From positions 62,001 through 126,000 of the forward strand of contig CAVOXI010000004.1 in assembly GCA_963700395.1 (NCBI GenBank): a DNA stretch of 64,000 bases, written 5' to 3'. Position 1 is the stretch's first letter; each line of letters begins with the position of its first letter. The stretch comes from Prado023 sp963700395. Lineage in GTDB: Bacteria; Actinomycetota; Actinomycetes; S36-B12; CAIYMF01. Below the pieces are notes generated by a model. The model ran no database searches and was not told the origin of the DNA. It saw only the letters and a list, made by a program, of their open reading frames with translations. Shown one piece after another: positions 36,859 through 45,738 of this stretch. A program made the translations under genes and the position numbers.

Positions 36859-39117
36859 GTGACGGTTCCCATGCCAGCGGCAGGCTCCGGGGGCTCGGGG
36901 GCGCCGGGAGCCGCACCGGACCAGTCCGATGACCTCGAGTCGGTGGAGCGGGCCATCGTGGCGCTCGAGGCGCAGCGGGACCTGCTGGGCAGCGCGGTGG
37001 TCGACACCGCCCTCACCCCCCTGCGCGAGAGGTGCGCAGCCCTGATCGCGCGTCGGATGGCACAGCAACGCAAGCTGGTGACGGTCCTGTTCGCCGACGT
37101 CGTGGACTTCACGGTCCTGTCCAGGTCGCTCGACCCCGAGGACACCAGGACCATCATCAACGCGTACTTCCGCCGCTGGCACGAGCAGATCGCTGCTCAC
37201 GGCGGGGTGGTCGAGAAGTTCATCGGTGACGCCGTCATGGCTGTCTTCGGCCTCCACCAGTCCCATGAGGACGATCCGCACCGGGCGATCCGCGCCGCGC
37301 TGGGCATGCGCGCCGCGCTCGAGCAGCTCAACGCGCAAGCTCCTGCGGGCCAGCCCACCCTCGCCATGCGGGTCGGGATCGACACCGGCGAGGTGGTCGT
37401 GAGCGCGCTCGACGACAGGCCCGGTCAGGACTTCGTGGTCGTGGGCGACACCGTGAACCGTGCGGCGCGGATCCAGGCGGCGGCACCGCCGGGTGGGATC
37501 CTGATCTCGCGGGACACCCATCGGCACGTGCGGGGGAGGTTCAGCTTCACCGAGGTCGAGCCGCTGCAGCTCAAGGGGATCGCCGAACCGGTCCGTGCCC
37601 ATCTGGTCAGGTCGGAACGTCCGGCGAGCTACCGCCTCGACGAGGCACGGGGAGTCGAGGGCGTGGAGACACGCACGATCGGCCGTGAGGTCCCGCTGCA
37701 GCAGCTGGAGAACCAGTTCTGGGACGTCGCCGACGAGGGGGGCTGGCGGGTGGTGACCGTCATCGGCGACGCAGGAGTGGGCAAGAGCCGGCTGCTGCTG
37801 GAGCTCGACCGATGGCTGGCCGAGATCGACCGGGCGCTCTACTGGTTCCGGGGCCGCGCTGCGCCTGCCTCGCAGAATGTTGCCAACGGCCTGCTGCGCG
37901 ACGTCGTCGCGGCCAGGCTCGACATCCGGGAGCGGGACGCCCCGGCGGACGTCCTGCGCAAGCTGGAGGCTGGGTTCGGCGCCGCGCTCGGGACCGGTGA
38001 GGCGGCACGCCACAAGGCCCACCTGGTCGGGTTCTGGCTGGGATTCAACGTCGGCGACAGCGCAGAGGCGACCGGGCTGCGGCACGATCCCCAGGGCCTG
38101 CGCAAGCGGGCCTCGGTCCACCTGGCCGAGTACTTCGCCCGGCTCGCCGAGAAGCTGCCCGTGGTGATCCTCCTCGAGGACCTGCACTGGGCCGACGAGG
38201 GCTCACTGGCCTGGATCGACGCAGCCGACGAGGTGCTCCGGGACAGCCGCGTGCTGGTGGTCGCGACTGCCCGACCGTCCCTGCTGGAGCGCCACCCGCG
38301 CTGGGGTGAGGGCCTCGAGTTCCACGTGCGGCTGCCGCTGGAGCCGCTCTCGCGCCGCGAGAGCGGCCAGCTCCTGGCCGAGATCCTCCAGCGCGTGGAC
38401 AGCATCCCCGGGTCGCTGCGTGACCTCCTGCTGAGCACCGCGGAGGGCAATCCGTTCCACCTCGAGGAGCTGGTGAAGTGGCTCGTCGAGTCCGACGTCA
38501 TCGTCACGGGCGGCGACGTGTGGCACGTCCGGGAGGCGCGCCTGCAGGCGGTCGACGTGCCGCCCACGCTGCGGGGCGTCCTGCAGGCCCGGATCGACGC
38601 CCTGAGCCCGCCCGAGCAGCTGGTCCTTCAGCGCGCCTCCGTCATCGGCCGCGTGTTCTGGGACGACGCTGTGGCCAGCATCGACGCCGCTCCGACCGCA
38701 TCGACCGCCACCGCCCGGGCACTGACCCGCCTGCGCCGCCGGGAGGTCGTCTACCAACGCCCTGAGTCGGCGTTCGACGGCACCCATGAGTACCTGTTCA
38801 AGCACGCGGTGCTGCGTGACGTGACCTATGAGAGCGTGCTGCGCGCGCAGCGTCAGGTCTATCACGGGCTCGCTGCCCGCTGGCTCGAGCAGATGACCGA
38901 GCGCAACCACCGGATCGACGAGTACGCGGCCCTGATCGCCGGCCATCACGACAGCAGCGGGGACGCGGTTGCGGCCGGCCGTTGGTACCTGCGGGCGGCG
39001 CTGCAGGCCTCCTCGGTCCACGCGCTGGCCGAGGCGACCAGGCTGCTCGACCGGGCCGTCGAGGTGGTGCCCGGCGAGCGAGCCCGCCCTGCTCTTCGAC
39101 GTCATCCTCGCGCGTGA
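36859..39117 (+). CDS. class III nucleotide cyclase with AAA/NB-ARC-like ATPase, N-terminal part of a split gene
   Basis: An open frame of 752 aa. The class III cyclase domain (about residues 70-245) has the metal-binding Asp80 in LFADVVDF and Asp124 in EKFIGDAVM, and the GDTVNRAARI segment. An ATPase follows, with P-loop GDAGVGKS near residue 305 and Walker B-like VVILLEDLHWAD. It then has helical repeats up to AVEVVPG, where the frame breaks at 39076 and ends 13 codons later in unrelated residues. The rest continues in another frame (next entry). Intact, the protein would be about 1,210 aa: cyclase, STAND-type ATPase and TPRs. Confidence 0.85.
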   Translation: MTVPMPAAGSGGSGAPGAAPDQSDDLESVERAIVALEAQRDLLGSAVVDTALTPLRERCAALIARRMAQQRKLVTVLFADVVDFTVLSRSLDPEDTRTIINAYFRRWHEQIAAHGGVVEKFIGDAVMAVFGLHQSHEDDPHRAIRAALGMRAALEQLNAQAPAGQPTLAMRVGIDTGEVVVSALDDRPGQDFVVVGDTVNRAARIQAAAPPGGILISRDTHRHVRGRFSFTEVEPLQLKGIAEPVRAHLVRSERPASYRLDEARGVEGVETRTIGREVPLQQLENQFWDVADEGGWRVVTVIGDAGVGKSRLLLELDRWLAEIDRALYWFRGRAAPASQNVANGLLRDVVAARLDIRERDAPADVLRKLEAGFGAALGTGEAARHKAHLVGFWLGFNVGDSAEATGLRHDPQGLRKRASVHLAEYFARLAEKLPVVILLEDLHWADEGSLAWIDAADEVLRDSRVLVVATARPSLLERHPRWGEGLEFHVRLPLEPLSRRESGQLLAEILQRVDSIPGSLRDLLLSTAEGNPFHLEELVKWLVESDVIVTGGDVWHVREARLQAVDVPPTLRGVLQARIDALSPPEQLVLQRASVIGRVFWDDAVASIDAAPTASTATARALTRLRRREVVYQRPESAFDGTHEYLFKHAVLRDVTYESVLRAQRQVYHGLAARWLEQMTERNHRIDEYAALIAGHHDSSGDAVAAGRWYLRAALQASSVHALAEATRLLDRAVEVVPGERARPALRRHPRA

Positions 39118-40498
39118 GGCGGTGTTCGACCGGACGGGCGACCGCGACGCCCAGCACCGGGACCTCGACGCGCTGGACGCACTGGCCCACGAGCTGGACG
39201 ACCGACGCCGCATCCAGCTGCTGCTTCGCTGGGCCAGCTGGCACTTCCACCACAGTGAGTACGAGGAGCAGGCTGTCCCGGCCCAGTCAGCCGTCGCGCT
39301 GGCCATGCAGGCGGGGATGGCCGACCTTGAGGCCGATGCCCTGCTGTGGTGGGGGCGTGGCCTCACCTGGAAGGGCGCCCATGCCCAGGCCAGGGACGTC
39401 CTGGAGCAGGCTCTGGCCAAGGCGCGCGCGGCCGAGCAGCCCCGGTTGGTCGGCGAGAGCCTGCGGTACCTGGGGATCGTGGCCAACAACGAGAGCGAGT
39501 TCCCCCGGGCCATCGCCCTGCTCGAGGAGGCAGGGGCCGCCCACCGCGCGAACAACGACCTCGAGGGGGAGAGCACCGTGCTCGTCCAGCTGGGCTCGGT
39601 GCTGTTCAACCAGGGCAGGCATCGGGAGGCCAGGGCCTGGCTCGAGGAGTGCCTGCCGATCTTCGTCGCCTCAGGGCACAAGTACCGGCAGGCGGTGGTG
39701 AAGAGCAACCTCGGCGCGATCCTGCTCCAGGAGGGGGAGCTCGGGCAGGCGCGGCGCCTGCTCACCGAGGGTCTCGCGCTCTGCCAGGAGCTGGGCGACC
39801 GTGAGGGCGTGTCAGTCGCCCTCGGCGTGCTGGGTGACTGCTTCCGACGTGGCGGGGACCACGAACGTGCCCGGGAGAGCCTGCGCAGTTCGATCGACCT
39901 GGCCCGGGAGATCGCCTTCGACTACCAGGCAAGCGATGCCTTCCTCTCCCTGGCGCTCGTCGCGCTCGACACGGGGGATGCTGATGCCGGGCGCGCGCTG
40001 GTGGACCACGCCCTGGAGCACGCCCAGCTCGCGAGCTCCCCGCTCGCGCGGGCCCGGGCCCAGGTGGCGCGCGCGTACGCCTCGCTTGCGGCGGGTCGCC
40101 CGGCCGAGGCGCACGATGACGCCAGCTCTGCCGGGGAGGGCGCCGAGCTGCTGGGGCTGCGTGGCCTGCTCCTCGAGGTCGCAGTCCTGCACGCGAGGAT
40201 CGCCCAACGTCGTGGCGAGCTCGCCGAGGCTGTGCGACTCGTCGGGACGGCCGCCCGGGAGATCGACGACGACGCGCTGGAGTCCGCCCTGCGGCCCGGT
40301 GAGATGCTGCTCGCGCGGTGGGAGATCCTCGTCGAGGCCGGGGACGAGCGCGCTGGCGAAGCGCTGGGAGCGGGCCTGGACTTCATCGAGACGTTCGCCT
40401 CCCGCATCGACGACCCCGAGCTGCGTAGCGGATTCCTGACCGGGATCCCCGCGCACGCACGGCTGCGTGCCGCTGGTCTGGGCGAGGACGAGGGATGA
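39077..40498 (+). CDS. TPR-rich C-terminal fragment of the split cyclase/ATPase gene
   Basis: After the break, the +1 frame reads SEPALLFDVILAREAVFDR and runs about 470 aa of TPR-like helices (RHREARAWLEECLPIF, GELGQARRLLTEGLAL and similar). It continues the upstream protein without loss, so a single-base indel near 39076 is enough to explain the split. No start codon or ribosome binding site belongs to it alone, so it is unlikely to be expressed independently unless ribosomes shift frame. Confidence 0.75.
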   Translation, partial: SEPALLFDVILAREAVFDRTGDRDAQHRDLDALDALAHELDDRRRIQLLLRWASWHFHHSEYEEQAVPAQSAVALAMQAGMADLEADALLWWGRGLTWKGAHAQARDVLEQALAKARAAEQPRLVGESLRYLGIVANNESEFPRAIALLEEAGAAHRANNDLEGESTVLVQLGSVLFNQGRHREARAWLEECLPIFVASGHKYRQAVVKSNLGAILLQEGELGQARRLLTEGLALCQELGDREGVSVALGVLGDCFRRGGDHERARESLRSSIDLAREIAFDYQASDAFLSLALVALDTGDADAGRALVDHALEHAQLASSPLARARAQVARAYASLAAGRPAEAHDDASSAGEGAELLGLRGLLLEVAVLHARIAQRRGELAEAVRLVGTAAREIDDDALESALRPGEMLLARWEILVEAGDERAGEALGAGLDFIETFASRIDDPELRSGFLTGIPAHARLRAAGLGEDEG

Positions 40499-40629
40499 GG
40501 CGCCCACCGCGGTGCTCGCCTCGCCTCCAGATGGCAGGCATGAGCCGCGCATGACGGGGTAGCGGGGGGCATGGCTACCTCGAAGAAGAAGAAGACAGGC
40601 AAGGCAGACCCGACGCGACCCGGTCGCCG

Positions 40630-41169
40630 TTGTTCACGGTGCCGGGGATGGCTGAGGAGGACGCAGCGAGCGTCATCGGCCTCCTCCAGGATCGACTCAA
40701 TGCCCTGGTGGACCTGTCGATGACGCTGAAGCACATCCACTGGAATGTCGTCGGCCCGCAGTTCATCGCCGTGCACACCATGCTCGATCCCCAGTACGAG
40801 GCCGTCAGCGCGATGGCCGACGAGGTCGCCGAGCGGATCGCCACGCTCGGGGCTGCCCCCCGAGGGACTCCCGGCGCCCTCGTGGCGTCGCGTACCTGGG
40901 ACGACTACAGCATCGGCCGGGCCGATGCACTGAGCCATCTGGCCGCCCTGGACATGGTCTACGTGGGGGTCATCACCTCCCATCGGGCGGCCATCGCCGC
41001 CTCGGAGGAGTCCGATCCGGTCACCCAGGACATGCTCATCGGGCAGAGCGCCCAGCTCGAGCAGTTCCAGTGGTTCGTGCGCGCCCATCTGGAGAGCTCC
41101 CGAGGGGAGCTGGCCAACCGCGGGGCGGTCAGCGAGCGGGAGGCCGCCGACAGTGTCGCAGCCTCCTGA
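40630..41169 (+). CDS. dps: Dps-family DNA-protecting ferritin-like protein
   Basis: A 179-aa reading. The Dps core begins FTVPGMAEEDA and carries the ferroxidase residues in KHIHWNVVGPQF and the DPQYEAVSAMADEVAER helix, close to mycobacterial Dps. Dps stores iron and shields DNA under stress. The frame has only a TTG start at 40630 and no ribosome binding site. An ATG at 40571 opens another frame with a typical Lys-rich Dps tail (MATSKKKKTGKADPTRPG) and a G-rich upstream segment. A frameshift near 40610-40630 is therefore likely, and the real protein would be about 198 aa. Confidence 0.85.
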   Translation: MFTVPGMAEEDAASVIGLLQDRLNALVDLSMTLKHIHWNVVGPQFIAVHTMLDPQYEAVSAMADEVAERIATLGAAPRGTPGALVASRTWDDYSIGRADALSHLAALDMVYVGVITSHRAAIAASEESDPVTQDMLIGQSAQLEQFQWFVRAHLESSRGELANRGAVSEREAADSVAAS

Positions 41170-41353
41170 GGTGAGCAGCGACGGGCCCGACACGGACGCG
41201 CCAGCCGGGGCTGACCAGAGCCCCCAGCGGGGCGACCCCGAGGAGGTCACGGACATGACGGCGACGACGGCCGAGGAGGCGATGGACGCGTCCGCGGACG
41301 AGGACGGCTTCGCTGAGGAGTCCGCCTACTCCGCAGCACCCACCGACGGCTGA
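41153..41353 (+). CDS. small acidic protein, hypothetical
   Basis: A possible 66-aa protein that starts at a GTG overlapping the end of dps, with GGGAGG 9-10 nt upstream. It is rich in Asp, Glu, Ala and Ser, without hydrophobic stretches. No family is recognised. GTG at 41171 is an alternative start. The composition is unlike a shadow frame of a neighbour, but the evidence is thin. Confidence 0.4.
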   Translation: MSQPPEVSSDGPDTDAPAGADQSPQRGDPEEVTDMTATTAEEAMDASADEDGFAEESAYSAAPTDG

Positions 41354-41381
41354 GCCCCGAGCGCGTCGAGCCGCGGGGACG

Positions 41382-41387
41382 CACAAT
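41382..41387 (+). promoter_or_regulatory. -10 element for a leaderless start (transglutaminase)
   Basis: CACAAT lies 7 nt before the ATG at 41395, and no Shine-Dalgarno sequence is present. Confidence 0.4.
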
Positions 41388-41394
41388 CAAGCCC

Positions 41395-42186
41395 ATGTAT
41401 CGCATCGCGTCCGCGCGACTGGTGGCCGAGGTCTTCGAGCCCGCCACCGTCGCACTGCAGATCGCACCGTCACAGGACCACGAGGTGTCCGAGTCGCTCA
41501 CCGTCACGGTCGATGGCCGTCCGATGGCGACGCGCTGCTTGGTCGCCGAGCACGGCACGCGGATCCACGTCGTCGATGCCACACCCGGGCTGCTGGTGGT
41601 GGACTACTGGGCCCGGGTGACCGGCAGCTCGACCCCCGGGTCGCCGAGCGAGGCCAGCCTCCTGAGGTACCTGCGCCCGAGCCGGTACTGCGAGTCGGAC
41701 TCGCTGGCCCCGACCGCCCGCGCTGAGTTCTCGGGGCTCCGGGGCGCGGACCTGCTGGTCGCCGTCAGCTCGTGGGTGGGGACTCGGCTGACCTACGTTC
41801 CCGGCTCGAGCCTGCCCACCGACGGCGCCGTGCGCACGCTGCTCGCGCGCCAGGGGGTGTGCCGCGACTACGCCCATCTGGTCGTGGCCCTGCTCCGGTC
41901 CCTGCACGTGCCCGCACGGGTGGTCGCCGTCTACGCCCCCGGGCTGGACCCCATGGACTTCCACGCGGTCGCCGAGGCCTGGGTCGAGGGGGGCTGGTGC
42001 GTCGTGGACGCCACCACCCTGGCCCCGCGGGGAAGCCTGCTGCGGGTGGCGACAGGTCGGGACGCCTCCGACACGGCGTTCCTCAGCGCCTACGGTGGCG
42101 TGGTCGACCTCCAGGGCCTCGAGGTCTCGGCGGTCGTCGACTCGCTGCCGTCCGACGACCTGCACACGCTCGCGCACCTCGCCTGA
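41395..42186 (+). CDS. transglutaminase-like cysteine protease family protein
   Basis: A 263-aa cytoplasmic protein with an N-terminal beta-sandwich (about 1-100) and a transglutaminase-core domain. The catalytic triad is visible as Cys156 (QGVCRDYAH), His190 (DFHAVAEAW) and Asp205 (CVVDATTLAP). Family members are peptidases or amide-cleaving enzymes; the substrate is unknown. No signal peptide is seen. Convergent with the DUF72 gene. Confidence 0.88.
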   Translation: MYRIASARLVAEVFEPATVALQIAPSQDHEVSESLTVTVDGRPMATRCLVAEHGTRIHVVDATPGLLVVDYWARVTGSSTPGSPSEASLLRYLRPSRYCESDSLAPTARAEFSGLRGADLLVAVSSWVGTRLTYVPGSSLPTDGAVRTLLARQGVCRDYAHLVVALLRSLHVPARVVAVYAPGLDPMDFHAVAEAWVEGGWCVVDATTLAPRGSLLRVATGRDASDTAFLSAYGGVVDLQGLEVSAVVDSLPSDDLHTLAHLA

Positions 42187-42276
42187 TCAGCGCGACGAGC
42201 GGGGCCTCAACCCCGCCGGGCTGGCCCGCACGGCGGCGTGCCGGCCGCTGACCCCCGCGCCCCGGCGAGATCCGGA

Positions 42277-43005
42277 TCAGGCGAGGAGCCACTTCAGGGT
42301 TCGGGCGTTGTGCACGGCGTTGCCGCCCCCGTCGTTGTTGAAGTACGCCCAGACCTCACGCCCCTGGCCCTCCCACTCCCGGATCCGGTCGGCCCACCAC
42401 GCGAGGTCGGCGTCGGAGTAGGAGCCGGCGTACAGGTGCTGGTGGTCGGGACCGTGGAGCCGGACGTACACGAACGGCGCCGTGGCCGCAAGGACGCACG
42501 GCAGGCCTGCACCGCTGATCACGACATAGGCAGCACCATGTCGCTCGAGCAGGTCCAGGACCTCGTCGTCCTGCCAGCTCGGGTGCCGCAGCTCGAGGGC
42601 GACGCGCACCTCGTCGGGCAGCTGGCCCAGGAACCAGTCGAGCCGTGCGTCGTCACGCTGCTGGTCCGGACGCAGCTGGACCAGCAGGATCCCCCGCCGA
42701 TCGCCCAGGGCGTGCCAGCAGTGCACGATCCGCTCCACCCACACCTCCGGCTGGTGCAGCCGCTTGGCATGGGTCAGGCCTCGCGGGGCCTTGACCGACA
42801 TGGCGAACCCGGGGGGGAGGCGACGCTGCCACGAGGAGAACGTGGAGTCGCGCGGCCACCGGTAGAAGCTCGCGTTGAGCTCGACCGTGTCGAACTCGGC
42901 GACGTACCGGGCCAGCCGGTCGGAGGGCCGCAGGCCAGGTGGGTACAGCACGCCGTCCCAGTGGTCGTAGCTCCACCCCGAGGTGCCGACCCGCACGGAC
43001 ATCAT
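42277..43005 (-). CDS. DUF72 family protein
   Basis: A 242-aa TIM-barrel-like protein with the DUF72 hallmarks: VGTSGWSYDHW at the N-terminus, FDTVELNASFYRWP, FAMSVKAPRGLTH, VYVRLHGP and WAYFNNDGGGNAVHNA at the end. Biochemical function is unknown. I chose ATG at 43005; an ATG one codon later and GTG at 43008 are also possible. It is divergent from the MFS exporter. Confidence 0.9.
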   Translation of the reverse strand: MMSVRVGTSGWSYDHWDGVLYPPGLRPSDRLARYVAEFDTVELNASFYRWPRDSTFSSWQRRLPPGFAMSVKAPRGLTHAKRLHQPEVWVERIVHCWHALGDRRGILLVQLRPDQQRDDARLDWFLGQLPDEVRVALELRHPSWQDDEVLDLLERHGAAYVVISGAGLPCVLAATAPFVYVRLHGPDHQHLYAGSYSDADLAWWADRIREWEGQGREVWAYFNNDGGGNAVHNARTLKWLLA

Positions 43006-43110
43006 CACAGGGTCCCATCGCTCGGAGCGCCCGGTCCATGAGCCCGACGCCGACCCAGCGGCCACGTCACCGCGCCGTCCGCGTCCCCTGCCGGCCCGTC
43101 GCTGCGCCGG

Positions 43111-43116
43111 TATGCT
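43111..43116 (+). promoter_or_regulatory. -10 element for a leaderless start (MFS exporter)
   Basis: TATGCT lies 8 nt before the GTG at 43125, with no Shine-Dalgarno sequence between. Confidence 0.5.
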
Positions 43117-43124
43117 GCGCTCCC

Positions 43125-44795
43125 GTGACTGCCACCGCCCGGCCCGACGCCCCGATCGAGAAGCCGGCACACGGCTGGATCCCCATGCTGTTCATCGGCA
43201 TGGGCACTGCCCTGATCATCATGGACGCGACGATCGTCAACGTCTCGCTGCCCTCGATGATCGCCGACCTCGGGCTCAGCTCGATCGACGCCGAGTGGGT
43301 CAATGCGATCTACTCCCTGACCTTCGCCGCGCTGCTGATCGTGTTCGGGCGGGTGGGCGACCGGGTCGGCCGGCGCCGCATCTTCAGCCTCGGCGCCCTC
43401 GTGTTCGTGGCGGCCAGCATCTACGCGGCGTCCTCGACGTCCGGGGAGCACCTGATCACGGCGCGGGCCCTGCAGGGCATCGGCGGGGCGATGATGTCGC
43501 CCTCCTCGCTGTCGCTGGTCAACTCCCTGTACGCCGGGCGGGCCCGCAACGTCGCCTTCGCGATCTACGGCTCGATCATCGGCGGGATGGCGGCGCTCGG
43601 CCCGCTCGTGGGCGGCTACCTGACCACGAACTTCTCGTGGACGTGGGCCTTCTGGATCAACGTGCCCATCGGCCTCGTCGTCATCGCGGGGGCGCTGCGC
43701 TTCGTGCCCGAGAGCAAGGACCCGGGCGACACCCAGGGCCTGGACGTCGGCGGCGCGATCCTGTCCGCGCTGGGCATCGGCCTGATCGTCTTCGGGCTCA
43801 TCGAGGGGCGCAACTACGGCTGGACGCGTGTCGAGGAGGACCGGAGCCTGTTCGGGCGGGACTACGCGGCCGGGGCTGTGTCCCCGGTGGCGATCGCCCT
43901 GGTCCTCGGGGTGCTCCTGCTGGTCGTGCTGTACTTCGTCGAGACCCGGCGCACCCGGGCAGGGCGGTCCGCGCTGATCGACTTCAGGCTGTTCCGGATC
44001 GCCACCTTCGGCCTGGGCTCGCTGGCAGCGCTGATCGTGAGCCTCGGCGAGTTCGGCATCCTGTTCTCGCTGCCGCTCTTCCTGCAGAGCGTGCTGGGGT
44101 ACACAGCCCTGAGCGCCGGTGCCCTGCTGGCCACCCTGGCGATCGGCTCGTTCGTGTCGGCCCCGACCGCAGCGTCCCTGGCCAACAAGTACGGTGCCCG
44201 GTTCGTGGCCCGGATGGGCATGGGCCTCGAGGTGGTCGGCATCGTCGGGCTCGGTGCCACCATCGCCCCGACGACCTCGGCCTGGGTGATGGCGTTCTGG
44301 TTGATCATCTACGGCATGGGCGTCGGGTACGCCAGCGCCCAGCTGACCGGCCTGATCCTCGCCGACGTCCCGGTCCGCCAGAGCGGCCAGGCATCGGGGA
44401 CGCAGAGCACAGCCCGACAGATCGGGGCCGCGATGGGCACGGCCGTCCTGGGCACGGTCCTCTTCGTGTCCCTGAACTCCCAGACCGCCGCCCACGTCGA
44501 GGAGGCCGGCGTCCCGCAGGCGCAGGCCCAGGAGATCGCCGACATCGTCGAGGAGTCGGCCGGCACCGTCATCCCCGCCCTGGACCAGCCGCCGGGCAGC
44601 GCGGAGGTGCAGGCGGCCGCGTCCCAGGCGTTCGCCGACGCGGTGGAGGTCACGGCCTACGTCGCCGGTGCGTTCGTGTTCTTCGGCCTGCTGGCGACCC
44701 TCGCCCTTCCCAAGCCCGTCGGACGTCGGGAGGATGAGGTCGCAGCCGATGCCGTCGGGGCCGAGGACGCCTCAGGGGGGCCCGCTGGGAGCTGA
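43125..44795 (+). CDS. MFS transporter, DHA2 (14-helix) drug exporter type
   Basis: A 556-aa polytopic protein. Motif D1 LIIMDATIVNVSLPS is in helix 1, motif A GRVGDRVGRRR follows helix 2, and the QGIGGAMMSPSSLSLV segment and motif C-like GPLVGGYLT are present, giving about 14 helices. The family exports cationic or antiseptic compounds by proton antiport; the substrate is unknown. A loop near residues 455-500 is Ala/Glu-rich. No regulator gene is adjacent. Confidence 0.9.
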   Translation: MTATARPDAPIEKPAHGWIPMLFIGMGTALIIMDATIVNVSLPSMIADLGLSSIDAEWVNAIYSLTFAALLIVFGRVGDRVGRRRIFSLGALVFVAASIYAASSTSGEHLITARALQGIGGAMMSPSSLSLVNSLYAGRARNVAFAIYGSIIGGMAALGPLVGGYLTTNFSWTWAFWINVPIGLVVIAGALRFVPESKDPGDTQGLDVGGAILSALGIGLIVFGLIEGRNYGWTRVEEDRSLFGRDYAAGAVSPVAIALVLGVLLLVVLYFVETRRTRAGRSALIDFRLFRIATFGLGSLAALIVSLGEFGILFSLPLFLQSVLGYTALSAGALLATLAIGSFVSAPTAASLANKYGARFVARMGMGLEVVGIVGLGATIAPTTSAWVMAFWLIIYGMGVGYASAQLTGLILADVPVRQSGQASGTQSTARQIGAAMGTAVLGTVLFVSLNSQTAAHVEEAGVPQAQAQEIADIVEESAGTVIPALDQPPGSAEVQAAASQAFADAVEVTAYVAGAFVFFGLLATLALPKPVGRREDEVAADAVGAEDASGGPAGS

Positions 44796-44893
44796 TGGGA
44801 CGCCCGCGGGGCTCAGGCCGGGGCCAGGTACGGGTCGGCAGGACCGAGGGTCAGGCGGAGGGGGTCAGGTCCGGCGAGTTCGGGACCCGGGGG

Positions 44894-45520
44894 TCAGTAC
44901 CAGCCGGTCCGGTGCGAGTGGGCCAGGGCGTTGCTCGGGTTGCCGTAGCGGCTCGAGATGTAGCCCAGCCCCCACGCGATCTGGGTTCGCGCGCTGCCCT
45001 GCCAGTTCGGGCCCGCCGAGGACATCTTCGAGCCCGGCAGCGCCTGCGGGATCCCATGGGCGCCCGAGGGATTGTGCGCGCTGCTGCTCCAGCCCGACTC
45101 CTTCTGCCAGAGGGTGCCGAGGTCGCGGCACTGGGAGGCCGACCAGCCCTTGTCGGCGCACATCGCCATGCCCAGGGCGCGGTTCTGGGCCGGTGTCCCA
45201 CCCTGCGCAGCGCGGGCACGGGCCGCGCGCTTCTCCGCCGCACGACGCTTCTTCTCCGCGGCCTTGCGCTCGGCCTCCTTCTTGGCCTTGCGCTCCGCGG
45301 CCTCCTTGGCCTTGCGCTCGGCCTCGGCCTTGAGCGTTGCCTTGTGGCTGTCCGCGGCGCTGTGCCCATCGAGGGCCCGTTGCGCCTCCCATGACTCCGG
45401 CATGGCAGCGACGGAGTCCCCCGCGAGGCCGAGGCTGCTGGCCAGCACGGGTCCGCCGGCGATCACGGCAGCCGTGGCCGTGACGGCGGCACCGACCTTG
45501 ATCAGGATGGGGCTGAACAT
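44894..45520 (-). CDS. secreted lytic transglycosylase-like (APF-type) protein
   Basis: A 208-aa protein. An N-terminal hydrophobic segment (about residues 8-30) acts as signal or anchor. A long Lys/Glu/Ala helix with repeated AERKAKEAAERKAKKE (about 60-105) is probably coiled coil. The C-terminal lysozyme-like domain has LGTLWQKESGWS (candidate catalytic Glu), GIPQALPGSKM and GYISSRYGNPSNALAH. It resembles aggregation-promoting-factor/Slt domains that cleave peptidoglycan. The ATG at 45520 has GGAGG upstream; the longer frame is unsupported. Confidence 0.87.
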   Translation of the reverse strand: MFSPILIKVGAAVTATAAVIAGGPVLASSLGLAGDSVAAMPESWEAQRALDGHSAADSHKATLKAEAERKAKEAAERKAKKEAERKAAEKKRRAAEKRAARARAAQGGTPAQNRALGMAMCADKGWSASQCRDLGTLWQKESGWSSSAHNPSGAHGIPQALPGSKMSSAGPNWQGSARTQIAWGLGYISSRYGNPSNALAHSHRTGWY

Positions 45521-45565
45521 GGGTCCTCCGAGGGGTGGGGTTGCCCTCTCATGCCCCCTGCCCGC

Positions 45566-45592
45566 AGATGGGACACCGATCGTGTCCCATCT
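45566..45592. repeat. perfect inverted repeat upstream of the transglycosylase gene
   Basis: AGATGGGACAC and GTGTCCCATCT are perfect 11-bp arms around CGATC. They lie 46-72 bp before the transglycosylase ATG, where an operator or a 5'UTR hairpin would act. Confidence 0.6.
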
Positions 45593-45636
45593 CACATCCC
45601 TGCCTGACGTGGCCCCTCACGATGTCCGACAGCCAC

Positions 45637-45679
45637 GTGCTGACGATTCCGACCATCTGACGGTCGGAATCGTCAGCAC
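45637..45679. repeat. 43-nt palindromic element, copy 1
   Basis: GTGCTGACGATTCCGACC (45637-45654) pairs perfectly with GGTCGGAATCGTCAGCAC (45662-45679) around a 7-nt loop. It lies 60 bp after the stop of the CoA-transferase gene and may terminate it. A second copy with the same arm and loop lengths lies at 63462-63504, and 17 consecutive bases of the left arm are identical. Confidence 0.75.
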
Positions 45680-45738
45680 AACGAGGCGCTGGTCGTGGCG
45701 GAGGAGCGGGCCGTGGCCGAGGTGGACCGGTCGGCTGG

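Noticed and set aside
41153..41353. Treating the small acidic frame as certain
   Set aside because: No homology can be recognised; it is listed with low confidence only.
45521..45610. c-di-AMP (ydaO-type) riboswitch before the wall-hydrolase gene
   Set aside because: The conserved ydaO core is not recognisable; only a simple inverted repeat is present.
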